Below, in pieces: positions 12,065-23,600 of a stretch of DNA of 64,000 nucleotides. The stretch is from Epiperipatus broadwayi. Its lineage: Eukaryota; Onychophora; Udeonychophora; Euonychophora; Peripatidae. The notes under the pieces are model-generated. The model was not told the origin of the DNA and ran no database searches. It worked only from the letters and a program-made list of their open reading frames with translations. The DNA lies in the NCBI GenBank assembly GCA_028023455.1, contig JAQFVV010000023.1:2223501-2287500 (forward strand). Direction: 5' to 3'. A program made the translations under genes and the position numbers. Position 1 is the stretch's first letter. Every line of letters starts with the position of its first letter.

Positions 12065-13269
12065 TGTAACAGTCAAAACACGTGTATCTCGTTAACATAT
12101 TGCAGAATTCGACCACCACACAGAACAGCAGCACCATCGAGTAGCGAAGCCACCGGTAATACTGAGTTCGAACATAGTTTATCGGTTCCACAATACAATC
12201 TACGGAATAACGCCTCTGGTGCGACATAAGTAAACACTTCTTTAGGCACGGTGGTCAGGGAGATGCACGAGATTCATGGGTTTTGTTTCCGAGTTGGCCA
12301 ACAATCAAACGAATATTAATTAACATATATAATCGAGGAAATGTCTATAATGGGCATCGAATAAATGAAAACTTAACTACAGACGTATATTTAGAATTAT
12401 TTATTTACGTATTTAATAAAAGAAAACATTATTAATGTTATTAATCATATTTTAAATTCAAAGTCTCAACAGCTAATTGGTAATATTATATATATAAAAA
12501 TACATTTATTTATAAGGAGCATTTATTTATATGAAGGCGTAATCTAGCTACCTAGGGTTCTCGAGTGAGTATTTCTAATGCGTGCTGTAAGGAATTTATA
12601 CTTTGCACTGCAAGAGTCATCAGTAACGGCGGACATACATTTATTTAATAAAATATTTATTTTACGACAAAGGGCAAACATTTATTTGAGAGTATATGAC
12701 GAAGATAATGCCGAGGCGGAGTGATAGAGAGAATAATAAACTAAATAAAAGAACACGTGGTACGCTTTAGAAGGGCGATGTAAAATGGCAGCGCTGAAAC
12801 TGCAATGCCGTGAATAAGTTATAAGGGTTTCGGGTTGGTCTCTGCCGCGACCCGAAGAGGTAAGGTGTCACATGAGCATAACCAGGGACAAGCGGTCCGT
12901 GTCGCAATTTGCCAGCTGGCTGCGTGACGGTCGTCAAGCCCTACGGGAACATTATCATGTCCGCTTGTGTAGGACGACTGGGGTTAATTCAACCCTAGAG
13001 AATCCGGAGTATTCACGGCGTGGAATGAGCCATCGGGGCTTCAAAACGTAACACATGTATAATATCTAAAAGATTGTGGTAATATTTAACTAGATTTCAA
13101 ACTCGGCCCAACATTATCAACGTTGACTGAAAGAAAATTGGTGACTCTCAAAGAAATGAAATTTACATAATTATTCATTAACATTTAATAATAAAAAAAT
13201 ATCTAAAAAGGGGATTATTACAGCGAGTATGCCAGCTATTACGGAGTAGTAGACCCTGCATTACAATAA
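12061..13269 (+). mobile_element. Solo LTR-like element with 4-bp ATAA target duplication
   Basis: The element runs from TGTAACAGTC (12065) to CATTACA (ending 13265). Its ends form the short inverted repeat TGTAA/TTACA, as LTRs do. The bases ATAA occur directly before (12061-12064) and after it (13266-13269), a 4-bp duplication. It is clearly GC- and CpG-richer than its surroundings, especially 12700-13060. A second copy occupies 1-710 in the opposite orientation. No gag or pol frame lies inside, and no second LTR is seen nearby, so this looks like a solo LTR. An earlier end at ...GTAACACA (about 13051) was considered, but it lacks matching flanks. Confidence 0.6.
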
Positions 13270-13279
13270 CTGATTCTTT

Positions 13280-13352
13280 GAATGCGTGTCGATTTATATG
13301 AAATTTAAGTTATTTATAAAAGCAAATATTAATGATAATTCGACACGCATTC
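13280..13352. repeat. Perfect 13-bp inverted repeat beside the LTR
   Basis: GAATGCGTGTCGA (13280-13292) and TCGACACGCATTC (13340-13352) are exact reverse complements separated by 47 AT-rich bases. The pair starts 11 bases beyond the right target duplication of the solo LTR. The CpG-rich arms contrast with the AT-rich loop. It could be the end of another element or a structured RNA; nothing else identifies it. Confidence 0.6.
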
Positions 13353-13769
13353 ACTGTTCAAGCGATTATGGATTTAGCTTTAAAACTAAGACAATTATGA
13401 GGAGGTAATATTTCAATGATAATTATAAATAAAATGTAGATTTAAGAAATACACACCTAAGAAGTGATAGAGGGAGGGTAAGCTAGATTATGCGAGAAAT
13501 TTACAGATTACATGAATTCTCAAATTTTAGTTTCTCAAAATTACAATTTTAACATTTAGAAGTTATACAAATAATAGGAGATGAGCTATAGCTTATTATT
13601 ACTAGAGTACTCTATAATTTGGAATACACACACAGGTACCTGTTTTATAAGATGTTTTCGTCCATTGGTTTAATAGCAGATTGTTCGTAATTAGAAGTTT
13701 TCTTTCTTGTCCTGGGCATGTTGTTTTATTGATTTTTTTTAACAGCAGCGGCTTTCTTGTTTATTTCAG

Positions 13770-13928
13770 GCAGCAGATCATTTTGGTGTTTTTACGATGG
13801 GCAAGGTGAAGCTCGGCATATGGTGGGCCATCTCCCGATGGAGAATAATTTCGGTGCTTACTCGGTCATACCTTGCAGTATTAATTTATTTAAGATATTT
13901 TAGACGCTCCACTCGAGAGCAAAGCTAA
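13770..13928 (+). other. CpG-containing block with a 43-codon ORF
   Basis: After an acceptor-like TTGTTTATTTCAG (ending 13769) the frame is open from 13770, with ATG at 13797 and a stop at 13926-13928. The predicted peptide starts MGKVKLGIWWAISRW, has a hydrophobic middle (SYLAVLIYLRYF) and ends RRSTREQS; it could be a single-span membrane peptide. Downstream at about 13959 lies AAGATGGC, the core of YY1-type promoter elements. The block is GC-richer than its flanks. It could equally be a 5' untranslated region, a promoter of an unseen gene or a transposon fragment. I do not recognise the peptide. Confidence 0.2.
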
Positions 13929-14546
13929 AATTCAAGTGAAAGTCTCCAGCAAGTCTAAGATGGCCTCCTTTTTTTATCTTGATCTTTTAATTTTTCTGTT
14001 GAGATATTTTTAGGTTTTCTTTATCTTGCCCTCAGGATAATCAATGCTTTTGCTGGTTTTAATTAGAAAGAAATCTGCTGTGCTATTGTTTGTTTTGTTG
14101 TTTTTTTTTTTTACATTCGTTAATTACATTTTTTTTTTGGAATTTTTTTTTATAATTAATTTATTATCTATCACTGACCAATGCTTTTAAATTTTCAAAG
14201 ACAAAAGGGAATAAAATTATTTTAACTTTAATTAATTATTGCATCAGATTTTGTTAGAATTATTATTTAACGAAATTTAAACTAAACAACAAATACGAAC
14301 TTTATAAAATTCAAAATAAATGATTATTATTACACAAAATTTATTTAACTAAAAGGAATCTAAATTATATTATTTTATCCGTATTTATTGCGCTTAATTT
14401 GAGATCGAAATGTGTGCGTGTTTATGTTGAATTCTACATATATTTATACATTTTTAATATTGTTACACACACAATTCGATACCAAAAAGTTTAAATTTGG
14501 GTGGGATAGACCGGTCAGTGAGAGACGACAGAAAAAGGTGAAACTT

Positions 14547-14566
14547 GAGATTCGAATACGAATCTC
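14547..14566. repeat. Short perfect hairpin
   Basis: GAGATTCG and CGAATCTC flank a four-base AATA loop, an 8-bp perfect stem. It sits in a small GC-richer patch (14495-14590) that also holds the palindrome GACCGGTC. It may be the edge of a mobile element; no target duplication was identified. Confidence 0.5.
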
Positions 14567-14599
14567 ACTGTTTCAATAAGGCACTGCTAATTGATATTA

Positions 14600-17500
14600 A
14601 AAACTTTTTTAAGTACTGAAGCATATTCCTTTCATTTTTTTCATCGCAATTTCATTTTGCGAATAATTTTATCTGTTAATTCCATTCATATTAAAAATTT
14701 GACCAAAGTGTTTACAGTGGTAATTGTTAAGTTATCATTTTTAATTTATTACTATTAATCTTTATTTTCATCTTTTTTTGAAAAGCAATTCAAGATTACT
14801 TTAATATTTTTGCCTTTACCTTTAATTCTACTTTGTTTTTTTCATTTCATATTTACAAAACTATCACATTACCAGCAAATTCCAGATAGCTGAGTTATCT
14901 CCATTTTTTTTTTTTTTTAATGGCATCATGCAATCTAATCATTGTTTTTAATTTTTTTTTTTTTCATATGTCAAATGCGTTGATAAATATTTTTTAATGT
15001 TTGGCAATGTCCTAGATTCGAATACTTTTTACAAACCTAAGGCAAAATAACTCTTACTTACCACTTTTTCAATAACTTTTTTTTTAATCTGTTATACTGT
15101 AACTACTTTTAAATCCAGTTTAGCTTGAGTTCAATATTCTGGATTTATGATTGAGTTGTATTGATCTTAATTCAGATCTTATATAGAATTGAGAGATGAT
15201 TCATTTCTAATATATATATTTTTAATCTTTTTCTACAATCTGGTATATTTTTATTACTTAGCCATTTGGTACATAGCTTTTTGCCAACATTTTTTCTATT
15301 TCTTAATTACTTTTTTAAAACATTATATGGTTTCCATCATTTGCAAAAACTTTTTCATAGATTCAATTGCATATCTTGCTTCTTCATTTAAAAATACATG
15401 GCATTTTATTTGTAGATTTGTTTTGTTTTTTGTTTTGTTCCCTATTATTATAGGTTTTTTTGTAGAATTGTTTCACATACTCTACGTCGTCTTTTTCTGT
15501 AATAATTATACCATCTTTTCTTTTTAATACTGTAAAAGATTTCCTTCCAATATTAAGATGTTGTATATATATTTGGGTCTTATTCTCTTCTATAGGTTTT
15601 CTTGACATTTCACAATAACTCCTAAATATCATCATGTAACTGTTTCTCATATCAAATTACAGAATCCAGATTTTCAGTTTTTTAAAGTGAATTAAATATT
15701 CTTTTTTTTTTTTTGCATTAGTTTCCTTATTTTCATTAGTGATTTCCTGTTGAATTGCTTCATTTTTATTGTCTGCTGCATATGTAGCAGTATTAGATTA
15801 TCTGTCATTTTCTTGTTTTCATTCAAAACTGTTTCATCTTCAAAGGTTATTAATAAAGTAAGTTTTCCTATTACATGGGTTTTGCTAGTGGATATTTGTT
15901 CTGCAATTGATATATAAAGGAATATTTTAGCTTAACATAATCATGATTTTTGCTTATGCATGATTTCATCTGCCAAGTAACACTATACAAATGTAGAAAC
16001 TGCAAATTAAATCAAACCAGGAAATAGTACTAACACAGATTTATAGGCAAGATCACAGCCTGAGGTATAAAAAGCAATAAATGATTAAAATTATATGTAT
16101 AATTTTTTTAATTGTAAATTATAGTAAATATATATACAAATGTATTACTGTATTTTGAATTTTAGAAGCATATTCGTATGTATTATGTATATATATTTTA
16201 AATACAAATATTCTACTATATACTCCAAATTAATTGTGTTGTCTATTTACTAGAAATTAACATTTAATTTTAATATAAAAAATAATTAACAGTTGAAATT
16301 AAACGAATGAATGCATGTAAAAAATCAAATATGTTAATGATTAACTGATTCTATATATATATACATTTTAACAAACAATTAAAAAAAGGAAAATATTTAA
16401 ACGATTTATTTTGTAGAAAGTGATCCAGTCTCCAAATAAGCATTTTTGATATCTAAAACATATAAAGGTTCACTTGTTCAAAATTAAAAATAGTTGTATA
16501 TGTAAAACCACAGCTGATTTTTCTCTTGTGTTTGCATTTTTTCATTTAATTAAACAAACATCTAAGAGATTCTTGATGTTTTATAACTTAATTGATACTC
16601 TCCTCTTATAATGTCTATACATTTATTTATGATTGCTTCACATTGTTATACACAGTTCTTCAGCTTAGTGTTTGTGTTATTCTACTATGTTGTACATTAC
16701 TATCCATTAGTGCTAATAAACTTTTTTTTATGGATTAATGGTTCTCTATCCCATTTTTTGCCCATAGATGCATTGATTAAACAATAGAACTTATTGTACT
16801 TTAAATGAACTTTTAAGTTTTAATATATTTCCAAAAGTTAGGGATAAATATTAAATTTATACAGCATTAACATATATAAAATAAATTGAGGTTGACTAAA
16901 CTTTCTGGTTGTGAAATAATTATACAAACTCATCATCTTTACATCCAAAAGCTACAGAATAGACAGATTTTTTTTTCTTTAGCTTGCTGATGTAAAGGTG
17001 CTGGATTTATTTAGTTATTTCTTAACTAGAAGGAACTTAGTCAATTTAAATTTATTTCATAAAGTTATGGATTTAAATTATTAATACTGTCTTTTTTAAT
17101 GACTTCGGTCTCCCTAGTTTTGTATTAATTTGTATTTTATGTTTCATTAATTGCTGATTATTGTATGTATTGAAGCTATAAAAAATAATACATTCTTCAA
17201 ATACTTTTTTAAATATATATAAATCAACTGTTCTTTCTTTTCAAGAGTGATTATTTTCTTCTTACTCTATAGTTACCTATCTCAAACTCAATGCATTAAT
17301 TATTCAAGTTTCCTGTAGATTGGTCCAGAATAGGATAAAGATAACTATTGAGAAGATCATGTTATGTTGTTGGGTACATTTTCTATTTAGACTTTTTTCA
17401 TATTTTTTCTCTCACTTCTTTCCACATATCCAAATTTCAATCATTTTCCAATTCTAGCATTAAAATATGTAAGATAAGAACTTGTTGAGACATAAATCTC

Positions 17501-17620
17501 AATTATCTGCATTTAGTATCTTCCATTACATCTTGTCACTCTGCTTGATATATTGTTGAGTTTCAGATTCCATTGTCCAGTCCAATATTTGTGCTTTTAT
17601 AATATAAAGTATTTGTTCGC
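14600..17620 (-). pseudogene. RTE-type LINE, decayed minus-strand copy
   Basis: Several blocks in the expected minus-strand order identify this copy. At about 17440 FNARIGK (endonuclease, GDFNAKIG in intact proteins) is seen. At 15384-15650 an 88-codon frame reads HLNIGRKSFTVLKRKDGIII...YVKQFYKKTYNN, the linker before RT. NEEARYAIESMKK follows at about 15370, then a KKVIKK.KKCWQK block near 15290. A DNSAIW.LLVM block near 14895 corresponds to NYRAISLLN. Frames are broken throughout. It is probably the same insertion as the tail at 11780-12064, split by the LTR and by unidentified sequence at 13270-14590. Outer limits are approximate. Confidence 0.65.
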
Positions 17621-17983
17621 TTTTTAAATAAATTATCCTTTTTTACAAATTTTGACAGCCTTTTTTAATTCAACTTTTTTTTCCTAATTCAAGGAATGTT
17701 TTTTCATTTAAAAATGACTTATAATTATTGGTATTCAAATAAATCATTATTGATGACTTCATAATTTAGTTTTGTATGTCATAAGCATAAATATAAAATA
17801 GTGAACGAACATGCACACCCAGAAATGAAGATACTACCCATCCTCAAGAAAACAACTAATTTCTCAGTTAAGAATTATCAGACAACTGAGAATGATGATT
17901 ATGATGTTTTGTTTTTTGCTTTTAAACCCAAAAGTAAATATAAAAGATAAAACAATATCCACTGCTAAGCCTTTCTACAATCC

Positions 17984-18474
17984 ATATAGAACAAGGGTGT
18001 TCAACAAGTCGATTGTGATCCACCGGTCGATCGCAAAGCCAATTTTGGTCGATTGCGAGGTCAATCTGGCAAGACCTGTCTGATAATGAGTGAAACAAAT
18101 TAAGTCAAGATTTTCAATTTTTTTTTTTTGTTATTTTTGTTTTTGTTCTAATTTTTTTTTTCAATTCTAGATAGGTGAAGTCCACTAAGCCGTATCATTA
18201 CTGAAAATAATATTTTTAATCTTGACTTAATGTAGCTAATTTGAATTAATAAATATAGTTAATAATTACTCATGTTGTTTTTATTCCCCTAAACATGAGT
18301 TTTTTGGCTCGTTAAATAATTGTTATTTTTTACTAGATAGATATATAAAAATAGTATATATTTTACACCTCCCTCCACTTAGACTAAGCCTATGACAAGA
18401 AGTCGATCGCAACACATTTTTAAAATAAAAAGTAGATCTTATGAACACAAAAGTTGGCCACCCCTGATATAGAA
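17984..18474. mobile_element. hAT-type non-autonomous element (MITE)
   Basis: The 475-bp element (17992-18466) begins CAAGGGTGTTCAACAAGTCG and on the other strand CAGGGGTGGCCAACTTTTG, imperfect terminal inverted repeats of the form common in hAT transposons. It is flanked by a perfect 8-bp direct repeat ATATAGAA (17984-17991 and 18467-18474), the duplication length diagnostic of hAT insertion. Subterminal GTCGATCG-type motifs recur near both ends (about 18025 and 18402), as expected for transposase binding sites. There is no transposase frame, so mobility would have depended on an autonomous relative. The open frame that crosses the left end is accidental. Confidence 0.88.
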
Positions 18475-19891
18475 GACATGAAGAATAATATATTAATCAG
18501 GCTTGGCAAAATGCTATGTGATAATGAGTATTTTTTTATCATTGTATTACCTTAAGGATAGCTTAATACCTATTTAATGACCAGCATTAGATGATTAGTT
18601 TGATTAATTCTTGAATAATTGCTTAAAAGGAAAATCTTTTGCATAACTATACAAGCATGTTGGCTTCATTTCAAAATCTTAGCTATTTTTGCCTATTAAT
18701 TTCATAGTAAAAAAGGGATTTAATGTGGATTAAATTGTACTGTCACATAATGATAATTGCTTACTCAAGATTACAATATTTGGTGCTAAAATAGAGAAAG
18801 CATATTATTAAATACTTCCAAGATAACACTGAAGATTGATCTATCATTTATTTGGTTTTCTTCAATAGTAACATCATTATTACTAATAATTCTCTTCTGT
18901 TACTTACAACCTTTCCATACTTCTAATTGATCAGAGTATATCAATAATAGCGCTGATTTGATGGCTATGTTGTATGATAGTTCATAAGTTCCAGCTCTTG
19001 AAATGACAGAGCTGTACAAAATTATGAGTAACAAAGCATGTTATGATATGACCAAAATAGGACAATTTCAAACTGCACATTTATGCTTTAAATGAGAGTA
19101 CAGTTTTAATCATATCAAATATCATTTAATTATTATAGTCATTTTTTGCTCTTTATGATATTTTCAAAAGCTTTTGCTAGTTGCCACATTTTAATCATCA
19201 AAACTCTTATTTTTAAATATCCACATTTTACATCTATAAAATCACAAGAGTACACTATTGAGGACAGTTCTGATCTTTTTTTTTTTTAATGTAGTATTTC
19301 ATAATAACAATTATTAATGCAATTTTGCCTAATGTTGATCTTCAGTAAATATCTTCATTACTGGATCATTTGTTGTTGAAAAATAATCCAAAGAGACATA
19401 AATAGTTACCATATTTACACTTTCCTTATCAATTTTGAAATCAGTAGATGACCATGTCATCATAATCTGTGTTTTTTATATAATATATACATATAAAACT
19501 TTATTATATATAAATAGAAGCATCCCTCTGCTACTGAATACAAATAAAATTATTTTCAAGAGGTTTAGAATTTTATTTCTTAGTAGCTTACTTATCAGTT
19601 GGTAAATGGATATCTAGCCATTCTTAACTAGATTAAAATAATATGATGGAAAGCTGCTCAAATCTTCATCACCTGGAAATCAGCAAGTCTGGTATATATT
19701 GTTTCTTTACTGCTTCTCCATGAAAGACTATTATGGAGCTCTTTGCCCTGCAGTTGGACTGTTTATTGAAAAGTTTCTCTTTTATGTATAACTTTATTAT
19801 GTAATTCATTAAATATATTATTTATTTATTTTTGCAATTGTAAAATCTATAACTTTGTTATATTTTTCAAGACTTCTAGTTGGCAGTTATC
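18475..19891. other. AT-rich stretch, nothing recognised
   Basis: No exon, RNA gene or repeat boundary could be supported. Only short frames and A/T runs are present. Confidence 0.5.
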
Positions 19892-20654
19892 TTAATTAAT
19901 ATTGAAAATACACGCATTCTTATACCTGGAACTTACTTGTAAATATAGGAGATTTGAACTCAGACTTTCAAGCAACTTTCATCTATTCACACTATCTCAT
20001 ACTACTGATACACATGACCGCACACATGTAGAAAAGATAAATAATCACCAATATATGTATTTCGTGCTGAACTAGCACTCATCAGTTGGTCCAGATGATT
20101 ATTTTTCACACATATATATAATCAATGCTGAGTTTATATTAAGATTGCAAATCTTTATACTTTAGTGGACAGGCTTAAATCTACTCCAACTCTTCAGCCA
20201 TCCATACCATTAAAAATCTGATGATAGAATGCCCAAATCCTATGCTGATGCCAGGTATAAGAATGCCTGTATTTCAAATTTTACACATTAAGCCTCCCAT
20301 CCGTCTTCTATGTATTTAAATGGATACTATCCTATACATGAGGGGTCAGAGTGACTTGAGGTCAGAATGGGCATAACAACAATATTGGCATTAGCATGGG
20401 ATTTGGACATTCTATCATCAGATTTCCAATGGTATGGATGGCTGAAGAGTTGGAGTAGATTGAAGTCTGTCCATTAAAGTATAAAGATTTGCTATCTTAA
20501 TATAAATTGAGCACTGATTATATATATATATATATTGGTGATTATTTATCTTTCCTACACATGTGTGGTCATGTGTATTAGTAATATGAGATAATGTGGA
20601 TAGTTGAAGGTTGCTTGAAAGTCTGAGTTCAAATCCCCTATATTAATTAATATT
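19892..20654. mobile_element. Family B foldback element with 12-bp target duplication
   Basis: A long imperfect inverted repeat occupies 19941-20646 with its centre near 20290. Matching arm blocks include GATTTGAACTC/GAGTTCAAATC, TCATCAGTTGGTCC (left arm), AACTCTTCAGCCATCCATACC and its complement, and ATCTGATGATAGAATG and its complement. The left end extends about 40 bases beyond the palindrome. Perfect repeats TTAATTAATATT at 19892-19903 and 20643-20654 bound the unit. Each outer edge carries a box-B-like GAGTTCAAATCCC preceded by a box-A-like TGAGATAATGTGG, pointing outward. Length and layout match the element at 62.4 kb. Confidence 0.85.
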
Positions 20655-23600
20655 TTTTGCTCCATCAAAAATTTTATCATATAATGTATTTCTAGAATAT
20701 TTTTTACATTTCTAAAATAAGCCTGCTCAATAAAATGTTTATTTAAAGCTCATTGACATATTTTTTTAATAAAAAATTTTAAGATGTAAACTTCAGATAA
20801 TTGCAGTTTGTTATTGTATTGTCTCTTTCATAATATATTATTAAGTTTTTTTGTAGAAGTCTTAATTGATTTATATTTTAAAAATTAAATTGTATTTTAA
20901 GTGTGTGCATAGCCCAAATATAGTTTTAAACTCAATTAAAGATTAATATATCATTTTTATTAAAAATAACCACATGGTATCATAATACAATTTCATTCTT
21001 CATTTTTTCATATACAGTATATTATATTTTTAGATAATTAAAACTTCAGTTCCTCCACATATTTTTGAAACATATGTTTAAAGATATTTGACAAAGATGA
21101 ATAAATCTAAAGGTACATTTCATGCTAAATCAGCCCCCTTTTTAATTGACCTGGTCGCAATCTCTTACAGATATATTAATTTTTAACAGGCTTTAGAGTT
21201 TATATCAGGTCTAGGAATGATATGATAATCTCTAACCTAATAAACGATCAGTAATAACCATTAATGTATTTATTTATTTAAAATAGATATCAAAATTATA
21301 GGTGTAGCAAATTTGAAACTTATGATCCAATGGTTAGTTATTTGACATTGGAACATAACAGGTATGTAAGAAATTGTGATCTGGACCAACTGAGAATGCT
21401 TGCTTCAGTATGAAATGCATCTTGGGGGAAGGTGCTGATTTAGTTTGCGCTCATGGCCATTTTGAAATCTAAAGACCAGCCAAAAACATCACTGACACAT
21501 CTAACTAATAAATGACATAACATATTTTAGAAATTATAAGCTAGTAAAAATAATATGCTTTATTTCATATGGGCATATAGTATAATCTTTTAATATTTGG
21601 AAATTATAAGCTTGGTTTGATAAGATTTCTACATCTTTTGGATGATCCGGCGAAATCATCCTTTTCTCCTACCCCATATGTCAGTGCTTTGCAGCTTTGT
21701 ATTTCAAATATTTTGTCTACCTTTGCCTACTTTCGAGATAATGCCTCTGCAGCAGCCCTCCATAGGGGATCAGTAAAGAAGTTATTGCTCACCTAGGTTG
21801 CCAATGTCCAGATAGTGAACAGTTTGAATCTTTTTCATCTTTGCCATACCTCTAACTAGAATAACTAAATATTTATTTATTGATTAATATTGTATAGTTT
21901 TCTAGGTTGCTTATTTAGAATTTAAAAATACTAGCATGGATTTGAATCTAAGTTGTAATTATAGCGTGGTTTGTAAATGTCTTATCATTAAATCTAAGAG
22001 CTCTTGTAATGTGTATATACAGTATATATTTTGATTTTAAAAAGTATTAGAAGTTCTAAATACACAACAATCGAATAATTTTATATAAACTGTAGAAGGT
22101 ACAGACAGATTACAGACGTGTCTCAGACACATTTATCTTTGCTCTTTAGAGATTGGGAGTTACAAACAAAATTAAAGATTTTTTTTTCTAAGTTTAGTAG
22201 AACATCATTACGTTCTATTTTCATTTCCTTTCACCCCATCTGACGCTATGCTTAAACTGTTCTCTCTTATTGAAGCTTTTCTTTTCTCACCTTTGAAAAA
22301 GGATTTGCACTGGAGTTTAGAGGACAATTAGAACAAGTGTGCGACTTCCTTGTTTTTGTGTTCCTTGAGACTCCCTGCTAGATACTTTCACCTTGCATTC
22401 ATTTCTAGAGTCCTGGATTACTTCCTACCCCACCTCTTCTTCACTATTTCCTTCACCACCAGCAGGCTTTGGGAAGAAGCTATCTCAAGCTAGGTTTAGC
22501 ATTCAAGCCTTTTATTTTGGAAATGCCCCCCCTCCCTTTTTTTTTTCGAATTGCTTGTTTTTAATAAAATAAGATTTGCAATCTGTATTTGTTTATTTAC
22601 ATTTAAAAAAAAGCTAAAATGTCGTCATTATTACTTTCAGAATGTACAGTTGGTTATATTTATTTTATCAGAATTTTTTTTTTTTGTTTTTTTTTTAAAG
22701 TATTTAAATTTTGAAAATTTAAAATTTGTTTTTACTAGTTTTTAAACAGCAAGTTTCACGATTCAGTTTTAATAAAAGTATTTATTTATCTTATTACACA
22801 TTTTTAATTTGTTACTTTCTATTCTTTGTTTTTATCTCCATCATAATTCTGTATATATATAAAGAGTTTGCATTTTGTGCTTAAGAATTTGAAATAAAGA
22901 TACGTAAAACAACCTTGTTATAAATAGCCCATTGCAGGTCAAAAGCGTTTTCAACTATTCCTCAAAGAAAGACAAGGAAGAAAAAATAAGTAGTCACCAA
23001 GCTTTCCAGTGCTGAGGAATTTGAGTGTTGTTCCATCATTGTTTTATCTTTTAAGATAAATATCCATTTGCCAACCCAGTTCCCAATGGTTACCTGTAAT
23101 GATTATGCATGGGCCACCTATTTTAAATAAAAATTCTAAGCCTCTTGATTTCATTCAGCTACGATTAGAACATCAAGTCACAGCCATAGCATAGAAGGTA
23201 GAAGTACTACCTCTGCACCATGAAGCTCTTCTTGCTTTGGGAATATTGTAGTTAAATTTTATATTCATTTTGTTAACATATCTATTTCTAAATCTTTAAA
23301 TAATGGCTTTTATAATAGAACGATGAACAATTATTTATATATAAATACAATTTGTACACTTTACTTTGAAAACTTTATAGCAAAATTTTTATTATTTATA
23401 TGCACACACACACACAATCCGATGTTTCAACTGTCTTAAAGTTTTTCTCAGAGCTATCATTATCTTGCTATGAAGTGTACAAATTGTATTCCATAAAATA
23501 TTACAGCAAAATAAAGGCAGTGATAGATTAATGGCATTTGTGAATTATTTATATAGAAAGGATTCTTGATTAACCAACAGAAATGGGAGTAGTAGATGAT

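Noticed and set aside
11949-12227. 92-codon minus-strand frame.
   Set aside because: It joins the solo LTR to RTE remnant sequence across the insertion point at 12065 and cannot be a gene.
17892-18083. 63-codon plus-strand frame.
   Set aside because: It crosses the left boundary of the hAT MITE (17992), so it is a chance fusion of flank and element.
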